Shown: positions 9,162 to 18,588 of the stretch, piece by piece
Layout: the number at the start of each line of letters is the position of its first letter
How positions within the stretch are numbered: position 1 is the stretch's first letter
DNA from: Cellvibrionaceae bacterium
Lineage (GTDB): Bacteria; Pseudomonadota; Gammaproteobacteria; Pseudomonadales; Cellvibrionaceae
Assembly (NCBI GenBank): GCA_024707385.1
Contig: JANPZW010000015.1
Location: forward strand, 62,001-126,000
Direction of reading: 5' to 3'
DNA: 64,000 nt
The notes under the pieces: model-generated
Database searches by the model: none
What the model was told of the DNA's origin: nothing
The model's input: only the letters and a program-made list of their open reading frames with translations
Position numbers and translations under genes: made by a program

Positions 9162-10849
9162 ATGGCGGCAAAAGATTTGGCAACTGAATTAGATGCTCCG
9201 CGCAGTGGCGGCACGACGGATCTAATTGAAGGATTTAATAAACTTCATATTCTGCGACAGGCTGGTTTGATGATCGGTCTGGCGGCGAGCGTCGCGATCG
9301 GTTTTTGGGTGGTGCTGTGGACTCAGGGAGAGGATTACCGGCCGCTCTACGGCAGTCTCGAACGGCTGGACGCGGTGGAAGTGGGACGAATTCTTGACAC
9401 CAACGAAATTGAATACAAGGTCGACATCAATACCGGTGCGCTGCTGGTGCCGACGGAAAAAATCAGCAAGGCGCGGTTGAAATTGGCGGAAGCTGGTTTT
9501 TCCAATGACCGAACCCAAGGTTACGAACTGCTGGACCAGGAGCAACCTCTCGGCACCAGTCAATTTATGGAGGCCACGCGTTATCGCCGCGGCCTTGAGG
9601 GCGAACTCGCCCGCACCATCGCCAGCGTGCATGCGGTGCGCTCGGCGCGCGTGCATCTGGCTATTCCCAAAACTTCCGTATTTGTACGCGACGGCCGCGA
9701 GCCGAGTGCGTCCATTTTCTCGAATTATTTCCAGGCTCAAAATTAGAGCCCCATCAAATCAAGGGCATCACCAATCTGGTGGCTTCCAGCATTCCGGAAA
9801 TGAAAGCGACAAACGTGACTCTGGTGGATCAGAAAGGCGCCTTGATTTCCCTCGGCGCGGAAGATGAAAAACTCATAGTCGCGGCGCAGCATCTCGATTA
9901 CACACGCAAAGTGGAAAACGACATGATTTTGCGCGTGCGCCGCCTGCTTGCACCGATTGTCGGCGAGGACAAATTCAAAACTGAAATCAGCGCGGATGTC
10001 GATTTTACCGAGGTGGAAGAAGCGGGCGAATCCTTTAATCCGGATCTGCCGGCGCTGCGCAGTGAGGCGGTGGTCGAGGAGACACAAATGGGGCCGGCAA
10101 GTCCCGGTGGCATTCCCGGTGCGCTCACCAATCAACCGCCCGCATCCGGCGTTGCACCGGAGCAGGTGCAGGGCGAGCCGGGTGCCGAAGGCGCTGCCGC
10201 CAAGCCATCCAACAGTCGCAGCCAGGCCACCCGCAATTACGAGCTTGATCGCACGGTGAGCTACACCAAACATCAGAAGGGCAAGCTGCGCCGCTTGAGT
10301 GTGGCAGTGGTTGTGGACGACAGGATCACTGTGAATGAGCAGGGCGAGCCGGTGCGCACGCCCTGGACCGATCAGGAACTGCAACGGCTGTCTATACTGG
10401 TACGTGACGCGGTGGGTTTTTCCGCCGCCCGCGGCGATAGCGTCAATGTTTTGAACGAGCGTTTTGTCGAGCTGCCGGTGCCTGCCGAATTCAAACACAA
10501 CTGGTGGGAGAACGACGCCTATAAATTCTGGCTGAAGCAGGCGGTGGGTCTGCTGATCATTCTGGTTCTATTGGTCGGCTTCCTGCGACCGGTGCTCAAG
10601 AGTGTGGCGGCGACCGGTAAATCCCGCGCCGATGAAGAAGCCCGTGCATTGGCCGCATTGAGAGCCGCGGGCGTCGATTCCTTCGACTCTCTTTCGGATG
10701 AGACAGTCACTTTGACCGGCGGCGACGCACTTGCACTGCCTAGTCCGGAAGAAAGTTACGAACAGCAACTCAATGCGGTTAAGGGACTGGTGGCGGAAGA
10801 CGCCGGTCGCGTTGCGCAAGTGATCAAACGCTGGATTAACGAAGAATGA
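9162..10849 (+). CDS. fliF: Flagellar MS-ring protein FliF (frameshifted in this sequence)
   Basis: Inner-membrane ring protein. Corrected length is 562 residues, normal for FliF: an N-terminal transmembrane helix (about residues 30-50), ring-building domains, a Pro/Ala-rich central region and a second transmembrane helix (AVGLLIILVLLVGFL, about 455-475) before the cytoplasmic FliG-binding tail. The frame breaks at 9716-9719, where T4 needs to be T5. With one T added the text reads through as FLELFPGSKLEPHQIKG, the expected FliF sequence. The stop overlaps the fliG start (ATGA). Confidence 0.93.
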
Positions 10850-11904
10850 GCAAACCCGCAGTAAAAAATGGCGATGCCAACGCCGCGCCACCCGCGAATG
10901 CCAAGCCGCCGGTTAAATTGTCGCGTTTGGATCAAGCGGCGATTCTGTTGTTGTCGCTGGGAGAAAGCGCCGCCGCGGAAGTACTCAAACATATGGGGCC
11001 GAAGGAGGTGCAGCGCCTCGGTTCCGCCATGTCGCAGTTGAAAAATATTCAGCAGTACGAAGTTGAAACCGTGCTCGGTAATTTTCTTGAGGAAGTGCGC
11101 ACCCAGACCGGCCTCGGTATGGGCGCCGACAGTTATATCCGCAATATGCTGGTGGCGGCGGTGGGCGAGGACAAGGCCGCCGGCTTGATCGACCGCATTT
11201 TGATGGGCGGCAACACCACCGGCCTCGATACTTTGAAATGGATGGAGGCCCGTTCGGTCGCTGACATCATCCGCAATGAACACCCGCAGATCCAGGCGAT
11301 TGTGCTGGCCTATCTGGACGCGGACCAGTCCGCTGAAGTGCTCACCCATTTTCCCGAAAAAGTGCGCCTCGACGTTTTGATGCGAGTAGCCTCGCTCGAC
11401 ACCGTACAGCCCACTGCGCTGCAGGAATTGAACAAGATTCTAGAGAAACAATTCTCCGGTAATGCCGGCTCGCAGACCAAACAGATGGGCGGCTACAAAA
11501 CGGCGGCGGAAATCATGAACAACCTCGACAGCTCCGTCGAGGGCGAATTGATGGATGCCATCAAGGAAATCGACGAGGACATGGGCACGCAGATTGCCGA
11601 TCTCATGTTTGTGTTCGACAACCTCAAAGAGGTGGATGATCGCGGTATTCAGGCGCTGTTGCGCGAAGTGTCGTCCGAGGTGCTGATTCTTGCGCTCAAA
11701 GGTGCGGAAGACGAACTCAGGGAAAAAGTCTTCAAAAATATGTCCAAACGCGCCGCCGAACTGTTGCGCGATGACCTGGAGGCCAAAGGCCCTGTGCGGG
11801 TCTCCGAAGTGGAAGCGGCGCAAAAAGAAATTCTCACCATTGCCCGCCGTATGGCGGACGCCGGCGAAATCATGCTCGGTGGTGGTGGTGAGGCCATGCT
11901 GTAA
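10846..11904 (+). CDS. fliG: Flagellar motor switch protein FliG
   Basis: 352 residues. FliG sits on the MS ring and contacts the stator through charged residues in the C-terminal domain (EVSSEVLILALKGAEDELRE), followed by RAAELLRDDLEAKGPVRVSEV. The middle domain EHPQIQAIVLAYLD is also characteristic. It has a slightly longer, Ala/Pro-rich N-terminus (about 20 residues) before the conserved LSRLDQAAILLLSLGE. It overlaps fliF by 4 bases. The frame is intact. Confidence 0.95.
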   Translation: MSKPAVKNGDANAAPPANAKPPVKLSRLDQAAILLLSLGESAAAEVLKHMGPKEVQRLGSAMSQLKNIQQYEVETVLGNFLEEVRTQTGLGMGADSYIRNMLVAAVGEDKAAGLIDRILMGGNTTGLDTLKWMEARSVADIIRNEHPQIQAIVLAYLDADQSAEVLTHFPEKVRLDVLMRVASLDTVQPTALQELNKILEKQFSGNAGSQTKQMGGYKTAAEIMNNLDSSVEGELMDAIKEIDEDMGTQIADLMFVFDNLKEVDDRGIQALLREVSSEVLILALKGAEDELREKVFKNMSKRAAELLRDDLEAKGPVRVSEVEAAQKEILTIARRMADAGEIMLGGGGEAML

Positions 11905-11940
11905 ATCAGCTTTGAATGATTGTGCAGCGGGTACTGATGC

Positions 11941-12890
11941 ATGACAGATAATAAACTCGTTAACCGGATTCCTTTCGAAGAGATCGCCACCGCGAAAGTC
12001 TGGTCTCTACCGTCGCTCAATAGTGGCAAGGTGGTGCCGTCGGTTAAAAAGCCCAGTCCTCGTGACGAAAACAAAGCGCGCGATGAGAAGAAGGGCGGAA
12101 CCGAAATTATCGAGGAGGTGGCCTCACCGGTCATCAAACCGTTTACCGCAGAACAGCTGCAACAGATCACCGCGGCGGCCGAAGAGGATGGGCGCGAGCG
12201 CGGCTATAAGGAAGGTTTGCAAAAAGGTTTGGCCGAGGGCGAGAAAAAAGGTCTACAGATAGGCGAGCAGAAAGCCTATAACGAGACCAAGACGGCGCTG
12301 GATGATCAGACGCAGCGCTTCCGCCAGATTGCCGATGCCCTGCTGAATCCGCTCGCCACCCAGGACAGCCGGCTGGAAAATATCATCCTCGATATGGCGG
12401 TGCACCTCGCCAAACATTTGCTCAATCGCGAACTCACCGAAGATCCTTCCAGTTTGTTTCACCTGGTGGAGCGCGCCGTCGGCTCGCTGCCGGCAGGAGC
12501 AAAAAATATTCGTATTTATCTTCATCCGGACGACGTTGAATTAGCGCACGAGCCTTCGCTCAACTCGGCCGCAATTGGACTTTTTTTGCCGATGCGAAAA
12601 TGAGCCGCGGCGGTTGCCGTCTGGAAACCGATCACAGTCTGGTGGATTATTCCGTAGAACAGCGTTTGCGCCAGATGCTGGAACAGGCGAATTTTCTTGG
12701 CGATCTGGAAACCGGGGAAGAAATTCCGGTCGCCGATTACGTCCCTGAAGAAGTTTTACCGGTCATCGAAACCGATCCGATCATCGCAGCCGATCATCCT
12801 GTCATCGCAACTGATCCGGTAATCGACGCTCCGGTAAACAAACAACCGCAGTGGCAGCATCCGCAGGACCCGGCCGATGACGACGTCTGA
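11941..12890 (+). CDS. fliH: Flagellar export ATPase regulator FliH (frameshifted in this sequence)
   Basis: FliH holds the FliI ATPase at the export gate. Corrected length is 316 residues. The N-terminal part contains the glycine-rich GxxxG-type stretch GRERGYKEGLQKGLAEGEKKG typical of FliH. The C-terminal part has HPDDVEL and, in the other frame, WTFFADAKMSRGGCRLETD. One base is missing between about 12550 and 12580; a G after GAG at 12553 would restore a natural reading. This is not a clear homopolymer, so the exact site is open. The last 50 residues are Pro/Ile/Asp-rich and low in complexity. The 3' end overlaps fliI by 14 bases. Confidence 0.88.
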
Positions 12891-14292
12891 GCATCGCACC
12901 ATCGACCAGCGCTTGGCGCGCTATCGCCGTTTTTCCCTTCTCGATACACCTCCGGTAGCCAGTGGCCGCCTCACCCGCATGGTCGGCCTGACTCTTGAGG
13001 CGGTGGGGCTGCGCGCCTCCGTCGGCCAGCAGTGCCGGGTGGTACTGCCCCATGGCGCGTCGTTGGACGCGGAGGTGGTCGGCTTCGCCGAAGACAAAAC
13101 TTTTTTGATGCCCATCCAGAAATTTGACGGACTCCAGCCGGGCGCGCTCGTAGTGCCTGTGGACAACAGCAAAGGTCTGGTGATGGGCAAAGAGTGCCTC
13201 GGCCGCATCATCAATGGTTTGGGAGTGCCGCTGGACGGCAAAGGCCCGCTCAAGGGCGATACCTCCATCGGCCTCAATGCCGAGTCCATCAATCCTTTGC
13301 ACCGCCATCCCATCGACCAGCCGCTGGATGTCGGCATCCGCGCGATCAACGGCCTTCTGACCGTGGGCAAAGGCCAGCGCATCGGCCTGTTCGCCGGTAG
13401 CGGCGTGGGCAAGAGCGTGCTGCTCGGCATGATGACCAAATACACCGTCGCGGATGTGGTGGTGGTGGGGCTGATCGGTGAGCGCGGTCGCGAAGTGAAG
13501 GAATTTATCGACCATATTCTCGGCCCCGAAGGGCTGAAGCGCGCCGTCGTGGTGGCGGCACCGGCGGATGAGGCGCCTTTGATGCGCCTGCGTGCGGCGC
13601 AATTGGCCACCCGTGTGGCGGAATATTTCCGCGATCAGGGTTCCAGTGTGCTGCTGCTGATGGATTCTCTCACCCGCTACGGTCAGGCCCAGCGGGAGAT
13701 TTCCCTGGCCATCGGCGAGCCGCCGGCGACCAAGGGTTATCCGCCGTCGGTTTTCGCCCGCATTCCCGAGTTGGTGGAGCGCGCGGGCAACGCCGCCCAG
13801 GGAGGCGGATCCATAACCGCCTTCTATACTGTTTTGACGGAGGGGGACGATCTGCAGGATCCGATTGCGGATTCGGCCCGGGCGATTCTCGATGGCCACG
13901 TGGTTCTGTCGCGTCAGCTGGCAGAGGAGGGGATCTACCCCGCCATTGATATCGAGGCGTCCATCAGCCGGGTAATGCCGAGCGTGGTTAGCGACGGCCA
14001 CTTGAAAGGCGCTTTGCAGTTCAAACAATTGCTCGCGCGCTATCGCCAGAACAAGGACCTGATCGCCATCGGTGCCTACAACCCTGGCAGTGATCCGGTG
14101 ACGGACCGCGCCATAGAGCGTTATCCCCACCTAGTGCAGTTTGTCAGCCAGGGTATTCAGCAGAAAGCGCCCCTGGTGGAGAGTGTCAGTATTCTGCAGA
14201 ACCTGCTCACCGCCGGACAGGAAGCGGGGGCGAAAGCGAAAGGGCAGGAGCCGCCCCGGGCGCCGCCGAAAAAGCCGCCGGGCGCACGATAA
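12877..14292 (+). CDS. fliI: Flagellum-specific export ATPase FliI
   Basis: 471 residues, close to other FliI. F1-beta-like ATPase with Walker A GLFAGSGVGKS, GERGREVKEFI, and Walker B in VLLLMDSLTRYGQAQREI. It energises type III export of rod, hook and filament subunits. The frame is intact. The C-terminal 25 residues are Lys/Pro-rich (GQEPPRAPPKKPPG) and extend beyond the conserved core. The gene overlaps fliH, and fliJ follows after 67 bases. Confidence 0.95.
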   Translation: MTTSEHRTIDQRLARYRRFSLLDTPPVASGRLTRMVGLTLEAVGLRASVGQQCRVVLPHGASLDAEVVGFAEDKTFLMPIQKFDGLQPGALVVPVDNSKGLVMGKECLGRIINGLGVPLDGKGPLKGDTSIGLNAESINPLHRHPIDQPLDVGIRAINGLLTVGKGQRIGLFAGSGVGKSVLLGMMTKYTVADVVVVGLIGERGREVKEFIDHILGPEGLKRAVVVAAPADEAPLMRLRAAQLATRVAEYFRDQGSSVLLLMDSLTRYGQAQREISLAIGEPPATKGYPPSVFARIPELVERAGNAAQGGGSITAFYTVLTEGDDLQDPIADSARAILDGHVVLSRQLAEEGIYPAIDIEASISRVMPSVVSDGHLKGALQFKQLLARYRQNKDLIAIGAYNPGSDPVTDRAIERYPHLVQFVSQGIQQKAPLVESVSILQNLLTAGQEAGAKAKGQEPPRAPPKKPPGAR

Positions 14293-14359
14293 CTTCGAAT
14301 CCGTAGCTCGCGAATGCGCGATACGGACATTGTCACGCGTGACATAGGCATAGCGTTGT

Positions 14360-14809
14360 ATGAGCCGGTCAAAACGATTGAACATGGTGCTGGATATCGC
14401 CGAGCGCGCCGAAAACAAGGCGGCGGAAGCGTTTGAAATGGCGCGAAAACTCTGGCTGGAAGACCAGGAAAAAATGGTCGATCTGCAACGTTACTATCAG
14501 GATTACGAAACCGCATTCGCCCAGCCGAAACGCCTGCGCGCCCAGGATATTGTGCAGCAGCGCAGTTTTTTGCAGCAGCTTGCGGAAGCTGTGCGCCAGC
14601 AGGCTCAGGTTGTCGAGCGCCGCAGGTCCATTGCCGATAACAAACAGATGGACTGGCGCACCGCCCATCTGAAACGTCGCGCGCTGCAGGAACTGGTGGC
14701 GCGGGTGCAGGCTGACGAGCAGCGCATTCTCAGCCGCAAAGAGGAAAAAATGCTGGATGAATGGTTTAATCAAACCGCTATTCGACGAGCAGAGTCCGAG
14801 CGACATTAA
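14360..14809 (+). CDS. fliJ: Flagellar export chaperone FliJ
   Basis: 149 residues, almost entirely predicted alpha-helical coiled coil rich in Gln, Arg, Glu and Ala. The pattern SKRLNMVLDIAERAENKAAE at the start and EEKMLDEWFNQ near the end is that of FliJ, the central stalk-like partner of FliI and FlhA. Position after fliI is the standard order. It is the last gene of the fliE operon here. Confidence 0.9.
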   Translation: MSRSKRLNMVLDIAERAENKAAEAFEMARKLWLEDQEKMVDLQRYYQDYETAFAQPKRLRAQDIVQQRSFLQQLAEAVRQQAQVVERRRSIADNKQMDWRTAHLKRRALQELVARVQADEQRILSRKEEKMLDEWFNQTAIRRAESERH

Positions 14810-15074
14810 AATCCCCACCATATCAATATCCATCTCTCCTATTTCTTCCTCAATCAGTTCTTACAACCCCACAAGTGCATCACGCGCTGAAAATGCGGGA
14901 TTTTTATGTTCCGCTATAAAACCCCGAATAAAATAACGAAATCGCCTAAACGTTGGCATCCGAAATAACTTTGCGTCATCTGCGTCATCTGCGCTTTTTA
15001 ATGTGCTGTCTAGACTTATCCAAAGGACGTGGTTACCACTCGCCTATTTTTCCCAATTTTTTTGAATTCAGCAT

Positions 15075-15359
15075 ATGGCTCGCGTGCTTGAGTACCACTT
15101 ACCGAGTGACTGTTCGATTGCGCAGGCGCTCGATTTGCAGAGGGAATTAACCAAATTGCTGCGTGCGCGAACGGCAGTGTCAGTGACGCTGCACGCCGAT
15201 GCAGTGCGCAAAATCGATGCGGTTGGTGTACAGGTTTTATATGCGTTTTTGCAGGCGCTGGCAGAGAGAAAAAGCCAGTTGCAATGGATGGCTCCTTCAG
15301 AGCGCTTGTGCAATGCCGTCAGATTGTTGGGCATGCAGCAGCTGCTCAATCTGTCCTGA
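15075..15359 (+). CDS. STAS-domain protein heading the chemotaxis cluster
   Basis: 94 residues forming one STAS (anti-sigma-antagonist) domain: HLPSDCSIAQALDLQRELT, then KIDAVGVQVLYAFLQAL at the usual phospho-site loop. In that loop the usual phosphorylatable Ser/Thr is replaced: DAVGVQ rather than D-S/T-S-G. It may therefore act without phosphorylation. No strong ribosome site is seen. STAS proteins heading cheY-cheA clusters are known in other gammaproteobacteria; the partner is unknown. It is separated from cheY by 122 bases. Confidence 0.8.
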   Translation: MARVLEYHLPSDCSIAQALDLQRELTKLLRARTAVSVTLHADAVRKIDAVGVQVLYAFLQALAERKSQLQWMAPSERLCNAVRLLGMQQLLNLS

Positions 15360-15481
15360 TGCGATTAAATCAAAGGTAATGCGGCGTATTTGCGATGGCG
15401 CCGTTCAATGTAGTTTGCGCTTTTAAAATTCTTTAACTGAAGTTTTTTGGAAGCAAAGTGTTGGCTAAAGCGGAGATTTTC

Positions 15482-15843
15482 ATGGCCAAAATTCTCGCAG
15501 TTGATGATTCAGCATCCATGCGTCAAATGGTTGCGTTCACTTTGCAAAACGCTGGACATACCGTATTTGAAGCCCGTGATGGCGCCGAGGCACTGGAGAC
15601 CGCGAGAGGAACCGACGGTATTGAGCTGGTTATCTCGGATATCAATATGCCGAATATGGATGGCATATCCCTGGTAAAAGAATTGCGCGCGCTGCCAGCA
15701 TACAAATTTACTCCCATTCTGATGTTGACCACTGAATCCTGCGGCGAAAAAAGCAGGAGGGGAAAGCCGCCGGTGCGACCGGCTGGATTCTTAAACCCTT
15801 TAATCCGGATCAGTTGCTGGCCACTATAAAAAAAGTCCTATGA
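15482..15843 (+). CDS. cheY: CheY-like single-domain response regulator (frameshifted in this sequence)
   Basis: Corrected length is 120 residues, exactly one receiver domain. It has VDDSASMRQM at the start, phospho-Asp in ISDINMPNMDG, Thr in LTTES and Lys in LKPFNPDQ. I chose the ATG at 15482 because CGGAG (15471-15475) lies 6 bases upstream; a GTG at 15458 is less likely. The run at 15747-15752 has A6 where A7 restores EKKQEGKAAGATGWILKPF, so one A is missing. It precedes cheA and is the probable CheA target. Confidence 0.9.
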
Positions 15844-15883
15844 CGCGGCCTTGGTGCTGGGTTGGAAATCTCAGGTTGATGAT

Positions 15884-17922
15884 ATGAGTATTGATCTTTC
15901 CCAGTTTCATCAGGTTTTTATCGAAGAAAGCATTGAAGGCTTGGACGCGATGGAAATGGCGCTTATGGCGCTGGACCTGGAACGCGTCGATGGGGAGTTG
16001 ATTAATACGATTTTCCGCGCTGCGCACAGTATCAAAGGCGGTGGCGCAACTTTCGGCTTCAGTGTGCTTGCCGATTTCACCCATGTGCTGGAAACCCTGT
16101 TGGATCAGTTTCGCTCTGGCCAGCGCCGCATAACGGCGGAGGATGTGAATCTACTGCTGCAGGCGGTGGATTGCATGCGCGAGTTATTAAGCCAATTGAA
16201 ATCCGGTAGCAATTTCGCAACTGCCTGCTCGCAGACCTTGAAAACGCAATTTGAAGCCGTGCTCAGGCAGGATTCATCATCTGCAGAACTCTCCGCTATT
16301 CCCGAAGCCATACCAAGGGAGAATGCCGCAGAAAAAACCTGGCAGATCCGTTTTTATTCCCGATCGCGACATTCTCAAATCCGGCAATGATCCTGTGCGG
16401 ATATTTGCCGCATTGGAAGAGCTGGGGTTATTTGCAGGTAGCGCCTATTGTGGATGTCGTCCCGCCATTTGCCGAAATGGATGCCGAGTCCTTGTATCTC
16501 GGCTGGGAGATCACATTGGAATCCGCTGCGGGCGAGGCGGCGATTCGGGAAGTTTTCGAGTGGGTGATCGATACTTGCGAATTGACGGTGCAGGACATTT
16601 CACCACCACCCGCCACGCCCGTTTTGGCAGCGATGATCGCTTCGCCCACAGAAAAAGCGGAAGTCAAATCGTCTCCCCCCGAGGGCTCATCCATCCGGGT
16701 TGGCATTGATAAAATCGACAGTCTGATCAATATGGTTGGCGAACTGGTGATTATCCAATCCATGCTCGGGGAAATCGGCAGTAATTTCACCATTGCCAAA
16801 TTACCCAAACTCGTCGAAGGGTTGGCGCAGCTGGAGCAGAACACCCGCGAGCTGCAGGAAAGTGTCATGCGCATCCGCATGTTGCCCATCAGTTTTGTCT
16901 TCAGTCGTTTTCCGCGCATGGTGCGCGATCTCGCCCAGCAGTTGCAGAAAAAATCCATCTGGAAATGCGCGGCGAACAAACCGAGCTCGACAAAACCGTT
17001 ATGGAAAAGATTGGCGATCCCCTCGTGCATCTGGTGCGCAATGCGGCGGATCACGGCATAGAATCCCCGGCGCAACGTCTCGCTGCTGGAAAGCCCGAGA
17101 CGGGCCGGCTGGTGTTAAATGCGTTTCACGAAGGCGGCAGCGTCATTATTGAAATCAGCGACGATGGCGGCGGTCTGGATCGCGAAAAAAATTGTGCAGA
17201 AGGCACAGCAAAACGGATTGCTCAATAACGTCGATGTGTCTTTGCTAAGTGATGAGCAGGTTTATGACCTGGTATTTCAACCCGGCTTTTCCACCGCAGA
17301 AACCGTGAGTGAAGTCTCCGGTCGCGGCGTGGGAATGGATGTGGTGAAACGCAATATTCAAGCGCTCAAAGGCTCTGTGGAAATCCAATCGCGCAAGGGG
17401 CATGGTTCCATCATTCGCATACGCCTGCCGCTGACGCTTGCCATTATGGATGGGCAGCTCGTGCGGGTTGGCCAGCATATTTATATCGTTCCTCTGATTT
17501 CCATCGTCGAATCCATGCGCTATCGCAGTGAGCACGTCAATCAAGTGGCGGGCGGCTGTCGGGTATTCCAGCTGCGCGACGAATACGTGCCACTGGTTGA
17601 ACTCAGCCAGCTATTGAATATTTCCTCCCAATACCATGATCTGGAACAGTCGCTGATGGTGGTGGTTGAAACCGAAGGCGGCAAAGTCGGCATAGTGGTG
17701 GACGAATTGCTGGCGCAACAGCAGGTCGTCATAAAAAGCCTCGAACAGAATTATCGCAAAGTCGATGGCATCAGTGGTGCAACCATACTGGGCGACGGCA
17801 CAGTGGCGTTGATTCTGGATATTCCAGGAATCGCGCAACTTGCCGCTTTGCGGGGCAACAGAACGGCATCGGCCTTTCCCGGCCAGGAGTCGGTGGTAAT
17901 CGCGCAGCTGAAAAGAGCTTGA
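15884..17922 (+). CDS. cheA: Chemotaxis histidine kinase CheA (four apparent indels)
   Basis: Corrected length is 678 residues. HPt domain with phospho-His in AAHSIKGGGATFGF (about residue 49). Dimerisation domain RVGIDKIDSLINMVGELV. ATPase domain with N box HLVRNAADHGIE, DDGGG and GRGVGMDVVKRN. CheW-like C-terminus. Four frame breaks: extra T in TTTTT at 16351-16355; extra T at 16428-16429; missing A in the A6 run at 16948-16953; extra A in the A7 run at 17185-17191. The net change restores a multiple of three and there are no other stops, so I treat it as one functional gene with base-calling errors. A decayed gene is less likely. Confidence 0.88.
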
Positions 17923-17953
17923 TTGCGATCCGTGTATTTCTTTGGAGTTTGAT

Positions 17954-18499
17954 ATGCATACCTCTCTGTCTACGCATCAAGCGGATACGGACTTAACCTC
18001 TGGCGAAAGCGCGCTCGGCGCCAACACTCAATATCTGACATTTTTTATGTCGGGCGAGGAGTACGGTGTGGACATCTTATGCGTGCAGGAAATTCGTGGA
18101 TGGGAAAATGCCACGCCCTTGCCAAATTCGCCACCGCATATCCGCGGGGTGATCAATTTGCGCGGCACCATAGTTCCTATTATCGATTTGCGCCGTTGTT
18201 TTGGCCTTGCCGCAATCGAATACACCCCCGTCACCGTGGTGATTGTTTTGAAAATCAAAACATCGAGCGGCAACAGAGTGGTCGGCATAGTTGTGGATGC
18301 CGTGTCGGATGTTTATTCCCTGGCGCAATCGGATATGCGCCCGGTGCCGGATCTCGGTACCGGAGTGGACACGCAATTTATTCACGCTTTGGTGACTGTC
18401 AACGGGCGCATGGTAATTCTTCTGGATATTGATGAATTGGTATTTTTCGGTGACTTGCCGGATATCGGTGGTTTGCGCGCCAAAATCGAAGTGGAATGA
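17954..18499 (+). CDS. cheW: Chemotaxis coupling protein CheW
   Basis: 181 residues. CheW links receptors to CheA. Conserved CheW motifs are QYLTFFMSGEEYGVDILCVQEI, GVINLRGTIVPIIDLR and VVGIVVDAVSDV. I start at the ATG at 17954, which has GGAG (17944-17947) 6 bases before it; an upstream TTG start at 17942 is unlikely. It has a short extra N-terminal tail of about 30 residues (Ser/Thr/Asp-rich). It lies between cheA and the receptor gene in the same operon. Confidence 0.93.
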   Translation: MHTSLSTHQADTDLTSGESALGANTQYLTFFMSGEEYGVDILCVQEIRGWENATPLPNSPPHIRGVINLRGTIVPIIDLRRCFGLAAIEYTPVTVVIVLKIKTSSGNRVVGIVVDAVSDVYSLAQSDMRPVPDLGTGVDTQFIHALVTVNGRMVILLDIDELVFFGDLPDIGGLRAKIEVE

Positions 18500-18588
18500 T
18501 GAAAATTCCACGGTGCCGATTTTTTATTTAGGTGCTAAACCTGTTTATTGATCAGTGGGAAAAATTCCGCTAGATATTGGAGAGCTAT

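Noticed and set aside
12802..14130. 442-residue minus-strand open frame across fliI
   Set aside because: Shadow of fliI, caused by GC-rich third positions; no recognisable domain.
15884..17922. cheA as a true pseudogene or programmed frameshift
   Set aside because: All four breaks are single-base changes in short repeats, the net length is a multiple of three and all catalytic boxes survive. Slippage at four different sites in one gene is implausible.
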